DNA of 64,000 bases from Micromonospora sp. CB01531. Lineage in GTDB: Bacteria; Actinomycetota; Actinomycetes; Mycobacteriales; Micromonosporaceae. The position numbers were made by a program, and so were the translations under genes. Positions within the stretch are counted from its first letter, which is position 1; each line of letters starts with the position of its first letter. Location of the stretch: positions 1 through 64,000 of the forward strand of contig NZ_LWLS01000061.1 in NCBI RefSeq assembly GCF_001905095.1, given 5' to 3'. Of the stretch, positions 29,274-39,493 are shown in pieces. The notes below the pieces were generated by a model. It was given only the letters and a program-made list of their open reading frames with translations. It had not been told where the DNA came from and searched no databases.

Positions 29274-30083
29274 TCAGACCACGGCGGCGTGGCGGAGCAG
29301 CTGGGAGACGGTCACGAAGGTGTAGCCGCGGGCCCGCAGCCCGGTGATCATGTCGGGCAGGCCGCGCAGCGCGACCAGCCGCCGTTCCGTGCCCACGTCA
29401 TGGCCGAGCAGGATGGTGCCGGGCTGCACGTCGGCGACGATTCGTCGGGCGTGCCCAGCCGGGTCGTCGGGAAACTCCCCCTCGACCATCTGCAACGTCC
29501 ATAGCACCAGCCGGTAGTCCAGCCGGGCGGCGGCGTGCAGCACCGCCCCACCCAGGTGCCCCCAGGGCGGGCGGATCAGGCGGGGCGCGACCCCGGTGGC
29601 CTCGGTGATGGCCTCGTGGCTGCGCCGGAGGTCGTCGTACGCGGCGTGGGCGTCCATCCGGGCCAGGTCGTGGTGGGCCCAGCTGTGATTGCCCACCTCG
29701 TGCCGCCCCAGCCGGCCCCGGACCAGGACGGCGTGCTCCCGGGCCCGGACACCGACCAGGAAGAAGGTGGCCGGGACGGCGTACTTCTCCAGGGTGTCCA
29801 GCACCATCGGCGTCCACTGTGGCAGCGGCCCGTCGTCGAAGGTGAGGGCGAGCAGTCGCTCGGTGGTGCGTACGCCCCAGGCGACCTCGACCGTGCCGGA
29901 GCCGACCTCCTGGTGGCGGCTGCCCACGGTGGCGCTGGCCGGCCCGCCGGCGATCGGGAGCCGGCGGTCGGCGATCCAGGTGGTCTGCGAGGTCGCGGCG
30001 GCGCCCAGCGCCGCGCCCCCGGCCAGCAGCGCGGTGCGACGCAGCACCGCCCGCCTGTCCCACCGGCCCACGCCGTCCGCCAT
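29274..30083 (-). CDS. Secreted polysaccharide deacetylase (NodB domain)
   Basis: The roughly 269-residue protein has a basic N-terminus RRAVLRRTALLAGGAALGAAA that looks like a Tat or Tat-like signal. The NodB domain shows TFDDGP (first motif), NHSWAHHDL (metal-binding histidines), RPPWGH (third motif) and ILLGHDVG. It should be a metal-dependent de-N-acetylase of chitin, peptidoglycan or a similar polymer. I prefer ATG 30083, with a G-rich ribosome binding site, over ATG 30110. Confidence 0.87.
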   Translation of the reverse strand: MADGVGRWDRRAVLRRTALLAGGAALGAAATSQTTWIADRRLPIAGGPASATVGSRHQEVGSGTVEVAWGVRTTERLLALTFDDGPLPQWTPMVLDTLEKYAVPATFFLVGVRAREHAVLVRGRLGRHEVGNHSWAHHDLARMDAHAAYDDLRRSHEAITEATGVAPRLIRPPWGHLGGAVLHAAARLDYRLVLWTLQMVEGEFPDDPAGHARRIVADVQPGTILLGHDVGTERRLVALRGLPDMITGLRARGYTFVTVSQLLRHAAVV

Positions 30084-30272
30084 GGCCCCGCCCCCGCTCC
30101 GGCCGGCCATCCACGACAGCGAGCCGACGACGCGCAGTAGGTGTCAACTCACCCACGGTACAGCCTGGCGTCGCCGCCCATGGTCCCCTCGCGCCGCCGT
30201 CCGCCGTGAAACGCCCGCTTCCCCGAAAAGATTGGTCCCCCCTCCCTCCGTCGGGGACGTTGGAGGGGCCCC

Positions 30273-30323
30273 TTCCGCGGAAAGAGTGGCCAGCCGAGGC
30301 GGAATGGCCACTCCTTCCGGGAA
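30273..30323. repeat. Dispersed palindromic repeat family copy 2
   Basis: The left arm contains GGAAAGAGTGGCCA and the right arm TGGCCACTCCTTCC with a short loop that again ends GCGGAA. It matches the core and order of the hairpin at 18220-18269. It lies downstream of the RND gene within a 279-base stretch (30084-30362) that carries no gene and also holds G/C-rich smaller hairpins. Confidence 0.65.
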
Positions 30324-30362
30324 TTTGCCCGCAACCCGCCGGGGCGGGGGGGCGGGTGGGGG

Positions 30363-33300
30363 TCAGTCGGCGGGTGGGAGGGGGGAACGCCGGCTCTTCG
30401 GGAGCCGGAGCACCTCGAACTGGTCCGTACCGTCCAGCAGCGCGGCCGACGGGGCCGGCCGGGCCGGCGCCGGGGCGGCCGGTGCGGCAGGCTCGGCCGG
30501 CGACTCGCCATCGCCGACGGTCGCCAGGACCGGCACCGGGACCGGCTCCGGTGCGTCCCGGCGGCGGGCCCCAAGTGCACGCAGCGACTCCTTGGCGCGT
30601 TCCACCATGGTGTAGAGGGTCGGCACCAGGATCAGCGTCAGCAGCGTCGAGCTGATCAGGCCGCCGATCACCACGATCGCCAGCGGCCGGGAGATGAAGC
30701 CACCCTCGCCGGTGAGGCCGAAGGCCATCGGGAGCAGCGCGAACACCGTGGCGACCGCGGTCATCAGGATCGGGCGCAGCCGCCGGCGGCCGCCCTCGAC
30801 CACCGCCTCGGTCACGCCCATCCCCCGGGCCCGGTACTGGTTGATCAGGTCGAGCAGCACGATCGCGTTGGTCACCACGATGCCGACCAGCATGAGCACA
30901 CCGATCAGCGCTGGTACGCCCAGCGGCGTCCCGGTGGCCAGCAGCAGCGCGATCGCCCCGGTGGCCGCGAACGGGACGGAGACCAGCAGGATCAGCGCCT
31001 GGGTCAGGCTGCGGAACGTACCAACCATGATCAGGAAGACGATCGCGATCGCGGCCAGCACGGCCAGCCCCAGGTCGGCGAAGGCGTCCTTCTGGTCGGC
31101 GCTCACCCCGCCGATGGCGAACGTCGCCCCCGGCACGTCCAGCGCGTCCAGCCGCTTCTGCAACTCCTGGGTGGTGGCGCCGAGGTCGGAGCCGGTAGCC
31201 GTGCCGGTGACCGAGACGCTCCGCTCGCCGTCGATCCGGGTCACCTGCTGCGGGCCCTCGACCTGGTTGACGTCGGCGATGTCGTCCAGCTTGACCGGGC
31301 CCACCGGAAGCGCCCGCAGGTCGGCCACGCTCAGCGGCGGCCGGGTCCCGGTGCTGAGCACCACGTTCAGGGGCCGGCCGTCCAGCGTGACCTGGCCCAG
31401 CGGGGCACCCCGGTACGCCTGCGCGACGAGCTGCCCGACGGCCGCCTCGGTGAGCCCGGCCCGCGCCGCGGCGACCCGGTCCACGGTCACCTCGACCCGG
31501 GGCACCCGGGCGGCGAGGCCGGTGGCGACGTCGTCGACACCCGGCGTACCGGCCATCGCGTCCCGGACGGCCTCGGCGGCCCGGGTCAGGGTCTCCTGAT
31601 CGGCGGCCTGCACGACCACCTCGAGCTGGCTGGCGGAGGCGTCGCTCTGTCCGGCGCCGAAGCTCAGCTCACCCACCTCCGGGCCGAGGCCGTCGAACTC
31701 CTCGCGGAGGGTGCGCCGGACCTTCGCGGCGTCGGTGTCCTCGGTGAGCGCCACCGAGTAGGAGGCGGTGTTGTTGCCACCGCCACCCGCCCACGGACTG
31801 TCCGTGCCGCCCGCGCTGACCTGGTACGTCTTCACCCCCGGCGTACCCCGGAGCACCTCCTCGACCCGCGCGGCGGCCTGGTCGGTGCCGGTCAGCCCGG
31901 TGCCCGCCGGCAGCTCCTGCCGGATGGCCAGGGTGTCCTGGCCGGAGTCGTCCAGGAAGTTGGTCTCCAGCTTCTGGGCCAGGCCGAACGTGCCGAGCAG
32001 CACCAGCAGGCCCAGCCCCACGGTCGCCCAGCGGGTGCCCCAGGAGCGGGTGGCGAACCCGATGGCCGGCAGGTACGCCCGCTGCAGTGGGCTGCGCAGC
32101 TCCTTCTCCTCGGCCGCCCCCCGGGCTGCGGCGTCGTCCGCCCCGCCGCGGCCCGGCTTCAGGAACCAGTACGCCAGCACCGGGATCACGGTCAGCGAGA
32201 CCAGCAGCGAGGCGAGCAGGGCCACCGTCACGGTGATCGCGAACGGTGCGAAGAGCTGCCCGACGAAGCCGCCCACCAGCGCGATCGGCGCGAAGACCGC
32301 GACCGTGGTGAGCGTCGAGGCGGTCACCGCGCCGGCCACCTCGCGGACCGCGCCGAGGATGGCCTCCCGCTTCGGCTCGCCGTACTCCAGGTGCCGCTTG
32401 ATGTTCTCGAGCACCACGATGGAGTCGTCGACGACCCGACCGACGGCGATGGTCAGCGCGCCGAGGGTGAGCAGGTTGAGCGAGTGGTCGCCGGCCCAGA
32501 GCACGATCAGCGCGACCAGCACCGACAGCGGGATGGAGACCGCGGTGACCACGGTGGAGCGGATCGAGAGCAGGAAGACCAGGATCACCACCACCGCCAT
32601 CAGCAGCCCGAGCAGGCCCTCGGTGGTGAGGCTCTCGATGGACCGCTCGACGAACGGGGCCTGGTCGAAGACCACGGTGAGCGCGGCGCCGGAGGCGGCC
32701 GAGAGCGCGTCGAGCCGGTCCCGGATCTCGTGCGAGATCCGGACCGCGTTGCCGTCCGGGGTGGCGGTGACGGCGATGCCGAGGCTGGGCTTGCCGTTGG
32801 TCCGGGTGAACCCGGTGGCCGGGGCGAGCTGCTGCTCCACCCGGGCCACGTCGCCGAGGCGTACCGGGGCGGCGGGGGCGGTGGTGAGCACGATGCCACG
32901 CAGGTCGTCCACGGTCCGGATCGGGGTGCCGACCTGGACCGGCAGCGACCGGCTGCCGTCAGCCACCGCGCCGGCCGGCACCGCGACGCCGTTGGTCCTG
33001 AGCGCCTGGCCGATGGCGGTGGGGGCCAGCCGCGCCGCGGCCAGCTTCACCGGGTCGGGGGTGACCAGCACGACCTGGTCGCGGGTGCCGGTGACCGCGA
33101 CCGTCCGGACCCCGTCCAGTCCCTCCAGCTCGGGTACGACGGTGCGGCGCAACTGCTCCGCCAGCGCCTGCTCGTCGTCGCCGCCGGTCGCGGCCACCAC
33201 CACGGCGGGCAGATCGTCGGTGCTGCCGGCGATGACCTGCGGATCCACCCCCTGGGGCAGCTGCCCGTCGATGCGGTTCAACGCGGTCTGCATCTTGTTG

Positions 33301-33617
33301 ACCACGTCGTCCAGATCAGTGCCGAACGCGTACTGCACCTGGACCGTGGTGGAGCCCTCGCGGGAGGTCGAGGTGACCTTCTCCAGCCCCGGGATGCCCT
33401 GCAGGCTGTTCTCGATCGGCTCGGTGACCTGGGACTCGACAATCTCCGGCGCGGCGCCCGGGTACGCCGCCACGATGAACGCGGCGGGGAACTCCAGCGA
33501 CGGCAGGAGCTGCTGCTTCAGCGATGGTACGGCGAACGCCCCGAACGCCGCGGTCACCAGCGCGATGAGGGCGATCAGCCCTCGGTTGGCGAGGCTGAAT
33601 CTGGCGAGCAGCGACAT
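30363..33617 (-). CDS. RND-family efflux transporter (HAE1/AcrB-like)
   Basis: The 1084-residue protein has twelve membrane helices in the RND pattern, two large periplasmic-type loops and the duplicated architecture of AcrB relatives. Visible blocks include the N-terminal LQGIPGLEKVTSTSREGSTTV, the proton-relay helix GRVVDDSIVVLENIKRH, and LMLVGIVVTNAIVLLDLINQYR in the second half. No membrane-fusion or outer-membrane partner is encoded nearby, as expected in a Gram-positive. CCAGGAG precedes the ATG. It separates thrC from thrB. Confidence 0.92.
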   Translation of the reverse strand: MSLLARFSLANRGLIALIALVTAAFGAFAVPSLKQQLLPSLEFPAAFIVAAYPGAAPEIVESQVTEPIENSLQGIPGLEKVTSTSREGSTTVQVQYAFGTDLDDVVNKMQTALNRIDGQLPQGVDPQVIAGSTDDLPAVVVAATGGDDEQALAEQLRRTVVPELEGLDGVRTVAVTGTRDQVVLVTPDPVKLAAARLAPTAIGQALRTNGVAVPAGAVADGSRSLPVQVGTPIRTVDDLRGIVLTTAPAAPVRLGDVARVEQQLAPATGFTRTNGKPSLGIAVTATPDGNAVRISHEIRDRLDALSAASGAALTVVFDQAPFVERSIESLTTEGLLGLLMAVVVILVFLLSIRSTVVTAVSIPLSVLVALIVLWAGDHSLNLLTLGALTIAVGRVVDDSIVVLENIKRHLEYGEPKREAILGAVREVAGAVTASTLTTVAVFAPIALVGGFVGQLFAPFAITVTVALLASLLVSLTVIPVLAYWFLKPGRGGADDAAARGAAEEKELRSPLQRAYLPAIGFATRSWGTRWATVGLGLLVLLGTFGLAQKLETNFLDDSGQDTLAIRQELPAGTGLTGTDQAAARVEEVLRGTPGVKTYQVSAGGTDSPWAGGGGNNTASYSVALTEDTDAAKVRRTLREEFDGLGPEVGELSFGAGQSDASASQLEVVVQAADQETLTRAAEAVRDAMAGTPGVDDVATGLAARVPRVEVTVDRVAAARAGLTEAAVGQLVAQAYRGAPLGQVTLDGRPLNVVLSTGTRPPLSVADLRALPVGPVKLDDIADVNQVEGPQQVTRIDGERSVSVTGTATGSDLGATTQELQKRLDALDVPGATFAIGGVSADQKDAFADLGLAVLAAIAIVFLIMVGTFRSLTQALILLVSVPFAATGAIALLLATGTPLGVPALIGVLMLVGIVVTNAIVLLDLINQYRARGMGVTEAVVEGGRRRLRPILMTAVATVFALLPMAFGLTGEGGFISRPLAIVVIGGLISSTLLTLILVPTLYTMVERAKESLRALGARRRDAPEPVPVPVLATVGDGESPAEPAAPAAPAPARPAPSAALLDGTDQFEVLRLPKSRRSPLPPAD

Positions 33618-33715
33618 CGGCGTGGCTCACTCCTGGAATGGGGTCTGCGGGTGCCCAAAGTCTGCCCCACCCCCTCCGTCCACTCCGCACCCACCCACCC
33701 CGTCCGGCACCCTGT

Positions 33716-33769
33716 TGATCAAGAAGTTTGGCCAGGAACCGGGGCGATCCTGACGCAACCTCTTGGTCA
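33716..33769. repeat. Imperfect palindrome of the TGATCAWGARGTT family
   Basis: TGATCAAGAAGTTTGG (33716 onward) and the complement-like CAACCTCTTGGTCA (to 33769) can form a hairpin with several mismatches. The arms resemble the inverted repeat at 41900-41956. It lies after the thrC stop and may terminate it. The remainder of 33618-33831 holds nothing I recognise. Confidence 0.55.
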
Positions 33770-33831
33770 GCGCCGGCGGCCGCGCGCCCGGCGGAGGGGG
33801 AAGGGGGGTGGGGTGGGGTGGAGCGTGGGGG

Positions 33832-34881
33832 TCAGGCCAGGTCCAGGGAGCGGGCGGCGGCCAGGGGGTCGTTGGCGATGGTCACCGGGGCGGGGGCGGT
33901 GGAGATAGCCCACTCCGGGTCCTTGAGGCCGTGGCCGGTGACCGTGCAGACCACGGTGGACCCGGCCGGCACCCGGCCCGCGGCGCCCTGCTGGAGCAGC
34001 CCGGCCACGCTGGCCGCGCTGCCCAGCTCGACGAACACGCCCACCTCGCGGGCCAGCAGCCGGTACGCCGACAGGATCTCCCGGTCGGTGACCGCCGAGA
34101 TCAGGCCACCGGAGGCGTCCCGGGCGTCGACCGCCTTGGTCCAGCTCGCCGGGTTGCCGATCCGGATGGCGGTGGCGATGGTCGACGGCTCCGGCACCAC
34201 CTGCCCGGTGACGATGGGGGCCGCACCGGCCGCCTGGAAGCCGTACATCTTCGGCGCCTTCGTGGCGTTGCCGGCCGCCACGTCCTCCGAGTAGCCCATC
34301 CAGTAGGCGGAGATGTTGCCGGCGTTGCCGACCGGCAGGCAGTGGATGTCCGGCGCGTCGCCCAGCGCCTCGACGATCTCGAACGCGGCGGTCTTCTGCC
34401 CGTGCAGCCGGTCGATGTTGACCGAGTTGACCAGGGCGACCGGGTAGTCCTGGGCGAGCTTGCCGGCCAGCGCCAGGCAGTCGTCGAAGTTGCCCTGCAC
34501 CTGGAGCAGCCTGGCGCCGTGCACCAGCGCCTGGGCCAGCTTGCCCAGCGCGATCTTGCCCTGCGGCACCAGCACCGCGCAGGTGATCCCCGCGCGGGCC
34601 GCGTACGCCGCGGCGGAGGCGCTGGTGTTGCCGGTGGAGGCGCAGATGATCGCCTTGTCACCGGCCTCGACGGCCTTGGAGACGGCGACCGTCATGCCCC
34701 GGTCCTTGAAGGAGCCGGTGGGGTTGGCCCCCTCCACCTTCAACCAGACGTCGGCGCCGATCCGGGCGGAGAGCACCGGTGCCGGCAGCAGCGGAGTGTT
34801 CCCCTCGTGCAGGGTGACGACCGGGGTAGCGTCGGTGACGGGCAGCCGGTCCCGGTACGTCTCGATCAGACCCCGCCACAT
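33832..34881 (-). CDS. thrC: Threonine synthase
   Basis: This PLP enzyme of 349 residues converts O-phosphohomoserine to threonine. The PLP lysine is in [11 protein letters not shown], and [20 protein letters not shown] and [13 protein letters not shown] form the phosphate-binding region. GAGGAG precedes the ATG. It follows hom by 113 bases on the same strand. The size and motifs fit the compact actinobacterial class. Confidence 0.96.
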   Translation of the reverse strand: MWRGLIETYRDRLPVTDATPVVTLHEGNTPLLPAPVLSARIGADVWLKVEGANPTGSFKDRGMTVAVSKAVEAGDKAIICASTGNTSASAAAYAARAGITCAVLVPQGKIALGKLAQALVHGARLLQVQGNFDDCLALAGKLAQDYPVALVNSVNIDRLHGQKTAAFEIVEALGDAPDIHCLPVGNAGNISAYWMGYSEDVAAGNATKAPKMYGFQAAGAAPIVTGQVVPEPSTIATAIRIGNPASWTKAVDARDASGGLISAVTDREILSAYRLLAREVGVFVELGSAASVAGLLQQGAAGRVPAGSTVVCTVTGHGLKDPEWAISTAPAPVTIANDPLAAARSLDLA

Positions 34882-34994
34882 GTCGCTCTCCTCGCCTCGA
34901 CCGCCCCGGCCACATCGGGGCTTCTACCAGCGTGAGCCAGCCTCCCGGACCGGCCGCTGGCACACCTCCGGTTAACCATCAGGCGGGACGAAAG

Positions 34995-36320
34995 CTACGC
35001 CCCGCCCTCGACCCGCAGCACGCTGGTCACCGAGCGGACGATCGCCAGCCCGCGCAGCTCCCGGACGGTGGCCGCGAGCGCGGCGTCCGGCGCGACGTGG
35101 GTGACGATGACCAGTTCGGCGTCCGCGCCCCCGCCGGCCGCGCCGCCACCTGCCGGGCCCTGCCGGACGGTGGCGATGGAGACCTCGTGCCGGGCGAACA
35201 CCCCGGCCACCGCCGCCAGCACACCCGGCCGGTCGGTCACGTCGAGGCTGATGTGGTAGCGGGTGAGCGCCTCCCCCATCGGCCGCACCGACAGGTCCGC
35301 GTACGCCGACTCGCTGGGCGCGTGCACCCCGGCGAGGCGGTTGCGGGCCACCGCCACCACGTCGCCGAGCACTGCGCTGGCGGTCGGCGCGCCGCCGGCG
35401 CCCCGGCCGTAGAACATCAACTGCCCGGCCGCCTCGGCCTCGACGAAGACCGCGTTGAACGCGTCGCCGACGCTGGCCAGGGGGTGGGTCAGCGGGATCA
35501 TCGCCGGGTGCACCCGGACACTGACCGTCTCGCGGCCCTGCGCGTCGGAGCCCCGGGCGGCGATGCAGAGCAGCTTGATGGTGCAGCCCATCGCCCTGGC
35601 GCTGGCCACGTCGGCGGCGGTCACCTCGGTGATGCCCTCCCGGTGTACGTCGGCCGCGGTTACCCGGGTGTGGAACGCCAGGGAGGCGAGGATGGCGGCC
35701 TTGGCGGCGGCGTCGAAGCCCTCCACGTCGGCCGTCGGGTCCGCCTCCGCGTACCCCAGCTCGGTGGCCTCCTCCAGCGCCTCGGCGAAACCGGCGCCGG
35801 TGGCGTCCATGGCGGAGAGGATGAAGTTGGTGGTGCCGTTGACGATGCCGGTGACCCGGTTGATCCGGTCCCCGTGCAGCGACTCGCGCAGCGGGCGCAG
35901 CAGCGGGATGGCCCCGGCGACGCTCGCCTCGTAGTAGAGGTCGGCGCCGCCCTCAGCGGCGGCGTCGTGCAGCGCCGCGCCGTCCTCGGCGAGCAGCGCC
36001 TTGTTTGCCGTGACCACGCTCTTGCCCGCGCGCAGCGCCTCGACGAGCCAGCTCCGGGCCGGCTCGATGCCGCCGACGACCTCCACCACGACGTCCACGT
36101 CGTCCCGCTTGATCAGCCCGAGCGGGTCGGTGGTGAACAGGGCGGGGTCGACCGGCAGGTCGCCCCGGTCCCGACCGAGCCGGCGTACGGCGATGCCGGC
36201 GATCTCCAGCGGGGCACCGATCCGGGCGGCGAGGTCGGCCGACTGCTCGTGCAGCAGCCGCACCACGTCGCTGCCGACCGTGCCGCAGCCGAGCAGCGCC
36301 AAGCGAACGGGTGAGGTCAT
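34995..36320 (-). CDS. hom: Homoserine dehydrogenase with ACT domain
   Basis: The 441-residue enzyme reduces aspartate semialdehyde to homoserine. It has the Rossmann loop LLGCGTVGSDVVRLL, TANKALLAEDG, GIVNGTTNFIL and the ADPTADVEGFDAAAKAAILASL block with the catalytic lysine. The C-terminal ACT domain (about 360-440) should give feedback inhibition by threonine. The start overlaps the lysA stop by four bases (ATGA), so the two are translationally coupled. Confidence 0.97.
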   Translation of the reverse strand: MTSPVRLALLGCGTVGSDVVRLLHEQSADLAARIGAPLEIAGIAVRRLGRDRGDLPVDPALFTTDPLGLIKRDDVDVVVEVVGGIEPARSWLVEALRAGKSVVTANKALLAEDGAALHDAAAEGGADLYYEASVAGAIPLLRPLRESLHGDRINRVTGIVNGTTNFILSAMDATGAGFAEALEEATELGYAEADPTADVEGFDAAAKAAILASLAFHTRVTAADVHREGITEVTAADVASARAMGCTIKLLCIAARGSDAQGRETVSVRVHPAMIPLTHPLASVGDAFNAVFVEAEAAGQLMFYGRGAGGAPTASAVLGDVVAVARNRLAGVHAPSESAYADLSVRPMGEALTRYHISLDVTDRPGVLAAVAGVFARHEVSIATVRQGPAGGGAAGGGADAELVIVTHVAPDAALAATVRELRGLAIVRSVTSVLRVEGGA

Positions 36321-37723
36321 CCGACATCCAATGCGAGCAGGTCCGCTTCGGTCTCCCGGCGGACGATCAGCCGGGCCCGACCGTCGCGGACGGCGACGAC
36401 CGGGGGCCGCGGGACGTGGTTGTAGTTGCTGGCCATGCTCCGGCAGTACGCCCCGGTGCCGGGCACCGCGACAAAATCTCCGGGCTGCACGTCAGCGGGC
36501 AGGAATTCATCCTTCACCACGATGTCCCCGGACTCACAATGCTTTCCCACCACGCGGGCGAGCAGCGGTTCCGCAGCTGAGGCCCGGTTCGCCACCGTCG
36601 CCGAGTAGGACGCGTCGTAGAGCGCGGTGCGGATATTATCGCTCATCCCGCCGTCCACGCTCACGTAGGCACGATGGCCGTCGCCGCCGCCAGTGCCCAG
36701 CGGCACGGACTTGACCGTGCCGACCTCGTAGAGGGTGAACACGGCGGGACCGACGATGGCCCGGCCCGGCTCGATGGACAGGTGCGGCACCCGCAGCTTC
36801 TCGGCGAAGCACTCGGCGTCGACAATCTTGCGCAGCCGCTTGGCCAGGTCGCTCGGCGCGGCCGGGTCGTCCTGCGTGGTGTACGCGATGCCGAACCCGC
36901 CGCCCAGGTCCAGCTCGGGCAGCTCCACCCCGCGGGCGTCGCGGATCTGCGCCTGCAGGCCGAGCACCCGCCGGGCGGAGACCTCGAAGCCGCTGGCGTC
37001 GAAGATCTGCGACCCGATGTGCGAGTGCAGCCCGCGCAGCTCCAGCACGCCCTCGTCGAGGATCTTGAAGGCGGCCGCCGCAGCCGCCCCGCCAGCGAGC
37101 GAGAAGCCGAACTTCTGGTCCTCGTGCGCGGTGGCGATGAACTCGTGGGTGTGCGCCTCCACGCCGACGGTGACCCGGACCAGCACCTTGGGGCGTACCC
37201 CACGCTCGCGGGCGAGCGCGGTGAGCCGGTCGATCTCGGCGAACGAATCGACGATGATCCGGCCCACCCCGGCGTCCACCGCCCGGGTCAGCTCGGCCAC
37301 CGACTTGTTGTTGCCGTGGAAGCCGATCCGCGCAGGCTCCATCCCCGCCGACAGCGCGGTGGCCAGCTCGCCGCCGGTGCAGACGTCGAGGAAGAGGCCC
37401 TCCTCGGCGACCATGCGGACCACGGCGCGGCAGAGGAAGGCCTTGCCGGCGTAGTAGACGTCGGCGTCCGGGAAGGCGTCCCGGAACTCGCGGCAGCGGG
37501 AGCGCAGGTCGTCCTCGTCCAGCACGTACACCGCGGTGCCGAACTCGGCGGCCAGGTCGCGGACGTCCAGCCCGGCGACCTCCAGCGCGCCGCCCGCCCC
37601 GCGCGCCACATGGCGCGGCCACAGCTGCGGCACCAGGGCGTTGACGTCGACCGGGGTACGCAGCCAGGCCGGCCCGCGGTTGCCGATGTCGCCGTGCAGG
37701 GCACCGGCCTCGTGCGCGCGCAT
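36317..37723 (-). CDS. lysA: Diaminopimelate decarboxylase
   Basis: The roughly 468-residue PLP enzyme makes lysine from meso-diaminopimelate. It shows the PLP lysine in VYYAGKAFLCRAV, the GFHGNNKSVAEL block, LHSHIGSQI and the C-terminal CESGDI segment with active-site cysteine contributed across the dimer. The start is ATG 37723, four bases after the argS stop, with AAAGGA inside the end of argS. The order argS-lysA-hom-thrC is the usual actinobacterial cluster. Confidence 0.96.
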   Translation of the reverse strand: MRAHEAGALHGDIGNRGPAWLRTPVDVNALVPQLWPRHVARGAGGALEVAGLDVRDLAAEFGTAVYVLDEDDLRSRCREFRDAFPDADVYYAGKAFLCRAVVRMVAEEGLFLDVCTGGELATALSAGMEPARIGFHGNNKSVAELTRAVDAGVGRIIVDSFAEIDRLTALARERGVRPKVLVRVTVGVEAHTHEFIATAHEDQKFGFSLAGGAAAAAAFKILDEGVLELRGLHSHIGSQIFDASGFEVSARRVLGLQAQIRDARGVELPELDLGGGFGIAYTTQDDPAAPSDLAKRLRKIVDAECFAEKLRVPHLSIEPGRAIVGPAVFTLYEVGTVKSVPLGTGGGDGHRAYVSVDGGMSDNIRTALYDASYSATVANRASAAEPLLARVVGKHCESGDIVVKDEFLPADVQPGDFVAVPGTGAYCRSMASNYNHVPRPPVVAVRDGRARLIVRRETEADLLALDVG

Positions 37724-37727
37724 GGGA

Positions 37728-39395
37728 CTACATCCTTTCCGGGGCGGAGACGCCGAGCAGCTGCAGGCCGTTGGCGATGACCACGCGGGTGGCGTCGTTG
37801 AGCCAGAGCCGGGCCCGGTGGGTGTCGGTGATCTCCTCGTCGCCCTGCGGGGTGACCCGGCACTGGTCGTAGAACCGGTGGAACGCCGGGGCAACCTCGC
37901 GCTCCAGGTAGTGCGCGAGCCGGTGCGGCTGGCGCAGCTCCGCGGCGGTGGCCACCACGGCCGGGAACCCGGCGAGGGCCTTGAGCAGCTCGTGTTCCTT
38001 CTCGTGGCTGAGCAGCTCGGGGCGGAAGTCCGCCGCCGCGCCCCGGGTCAGCCCCGCCTCGGCGGCCTGCCGCGAGATGCCGGCGGTCCGCGCGCCCACG
38101 TACTGCACGTAGTAGACCGGGTTGTCGTTCTTGGCCCGGGTCCACAGCTCCACGTCGATGTCGATGGGCGAGTCGGCCGAGTAGCGGGCCAGCGCGTACC
38201 GGGCGGCATCCACGCCGATCGCGTCGACCAGGTCCTCCAGGGTGACCACGGTGCCGGCCCGCTTGCTCATCCGCACCGGCTGCCCGTCGCGGACCAGGTT
38301 GACCAGCTGGCCGATGAGGATCTCGAGGTTGCGGTCCGGGTCGTCGCCGAAGCAGGCGGCCATGGCCTTCATCCGGCCGATGTAGCCGTGGTGGTCGGCG
38401 CCCAGCATGATCACCACGCGCTCGAAGCCGCGCTCCCGCTTGTCCAGGTAGTAGGCGCAGTCGGCGGCGAAGTAGGTCCACTCGCCGTTGGACTTGCGCA
38501 GCACCCGGTCCTTGTCGTCGCCGAAGTCGGTGGTGCGCAGCCAGGTGGCGCCCTCGGCCTCGTAGACGTGCCCCTGCTCGCGCAGCCGGGCCAGCGCCTT
38601 GTCCAGCTCGCCCCGGTCGTGCAGGTCCTTCTCGTTGAAGTAGGTGTCGAACTCGACCCCGAAGTCGCGCAGCGACGCCTTGATCTCCTCGAACATCAGC
38701 TGGACGCCCTCGACCCGGAACATCTCCTGGGCGGCGGCGTCGTCCAACTCCCGGACCTCCGGCCGGCGCCGGCACACCTCGTCCGCGATCTCGGCGAGGT
38801 ACGCGCCGCCGTAACCGTCTTCCGGGGTCGGCTCGCCCTTCGCGGCGGCGAGCAGCGAGCGGGCGAACCGGTCGATCTGGGAGCCGGCGTCGTTGAAGTA
38901 GTACTCGGTGCCGACGTCGGCGCCGGTGGCGCGGAGCAGCCGGCTCAGCGCGTCGCCGACGGCCGCCCAGCGGACCCCGCCGATGTGCACCGGGCCGGTC
39001 GGGTTCGCCGAGACGAACTCCAGGTTGATCTTCTGGCCGGCAAGGGTCGCACTGCGGCCGTACTCCGGGCCGGCCTCGACGATGACCTTGGCCAGCTGGC
39101 CGGCGGCGGCCGAGTCGAGCCGGATGTTCAGGAAGCCCGGGCCGGCGATCTCCACCGACTTGATCCCCGGCGCCCGACCGAGCTGCTCGGCCAGGGCGGC
39201 GGCCAGCTCCCGCGGGGGTACGCCGACCTTCTTGCTGAGCTGCAGCGCCAGCGTCGAGGCGTAGTCGCCGTGCTCGGGGTTTCGGGGTCGCTCGACGGTG
39301 GTCTGCGCGGGCAGCGCGAAGCCGTCCAGGCCCCGGTCCTCGAAGACGGCGCGGGCTGCGGCAAGGACTACGTCGGCGAGTTCTGCGGGAGTCAC
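37728..39395 (-). CDS. argS: Arginyl-tRNA synthetase
   Basis: The 555-residue class I synthetase has the HIGH-like [25 protein letters not shown] and the KMSKS-like [16 protein letters not shown] motifs, the N-terminal Add-1 domain and a C-terminal DALR anticodon-binding domain ending in the conserved APERM. It starts with GTG 39395, with no strong ribosome binding site, and is divergent from the DUF3105 gene across a 98-base gap that must hold both promoters. Confidence 0.97.
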   Translation of the reverse strand: MTPAELADVVLAAARAVFEDRGLDGFALPAQTTVERPRNPEHGDYASTLALQLSKKVGVPPRELAAALAEQLGRAPGIKSVEIAGPGFLNIRLDSAAAGQLAKVIVEAGPEYGRSATLAGQKINLEFVSANPTGPVHIGGVRWAAVGDALSRLLRATGADVGTEYYFNDAGSQIDRFARSLLAAAKGEPTPEDGYGGAYLAEIADEVCRRRPEVRELDDAAAQEMFRVEGVQLMFEEIKASLRDFGVEFDTYFNEKDLHDRGELDKALARLREQGHVYEAEGATWLRTTDFGDDKDRVLRKSNGEWTYFAADCAYYLDKRERGFERVVIMLGADHHGYIGRMKAMAACFGDDPDRNLEILIGQLVNLVRDGQPVRMSKRAGTVVTLEDLVDAIGVDAARYALARYSADSPIDIDVELWTRAKNDNPVYYVQYVGARTAGISRQAAEAGLTRGAAADFRPELLSHEKEHELLKALAGFPAVVATAAELRQPHRLAHYLEREVAPAFHRFYDQCRVTPQGDEEITDTHRARLWLNDATRVVIANGLQLLGVSAPERM

Positions 39396-39493
39396 CGAAC
39401 CATGTTATCGGGGGTAGACTCGGGCACCGCGGCGGCGACCAGCATGTGAACCGACCCGCCGGGCTCCCTGACCGACCGACCTGACGAGGCACG

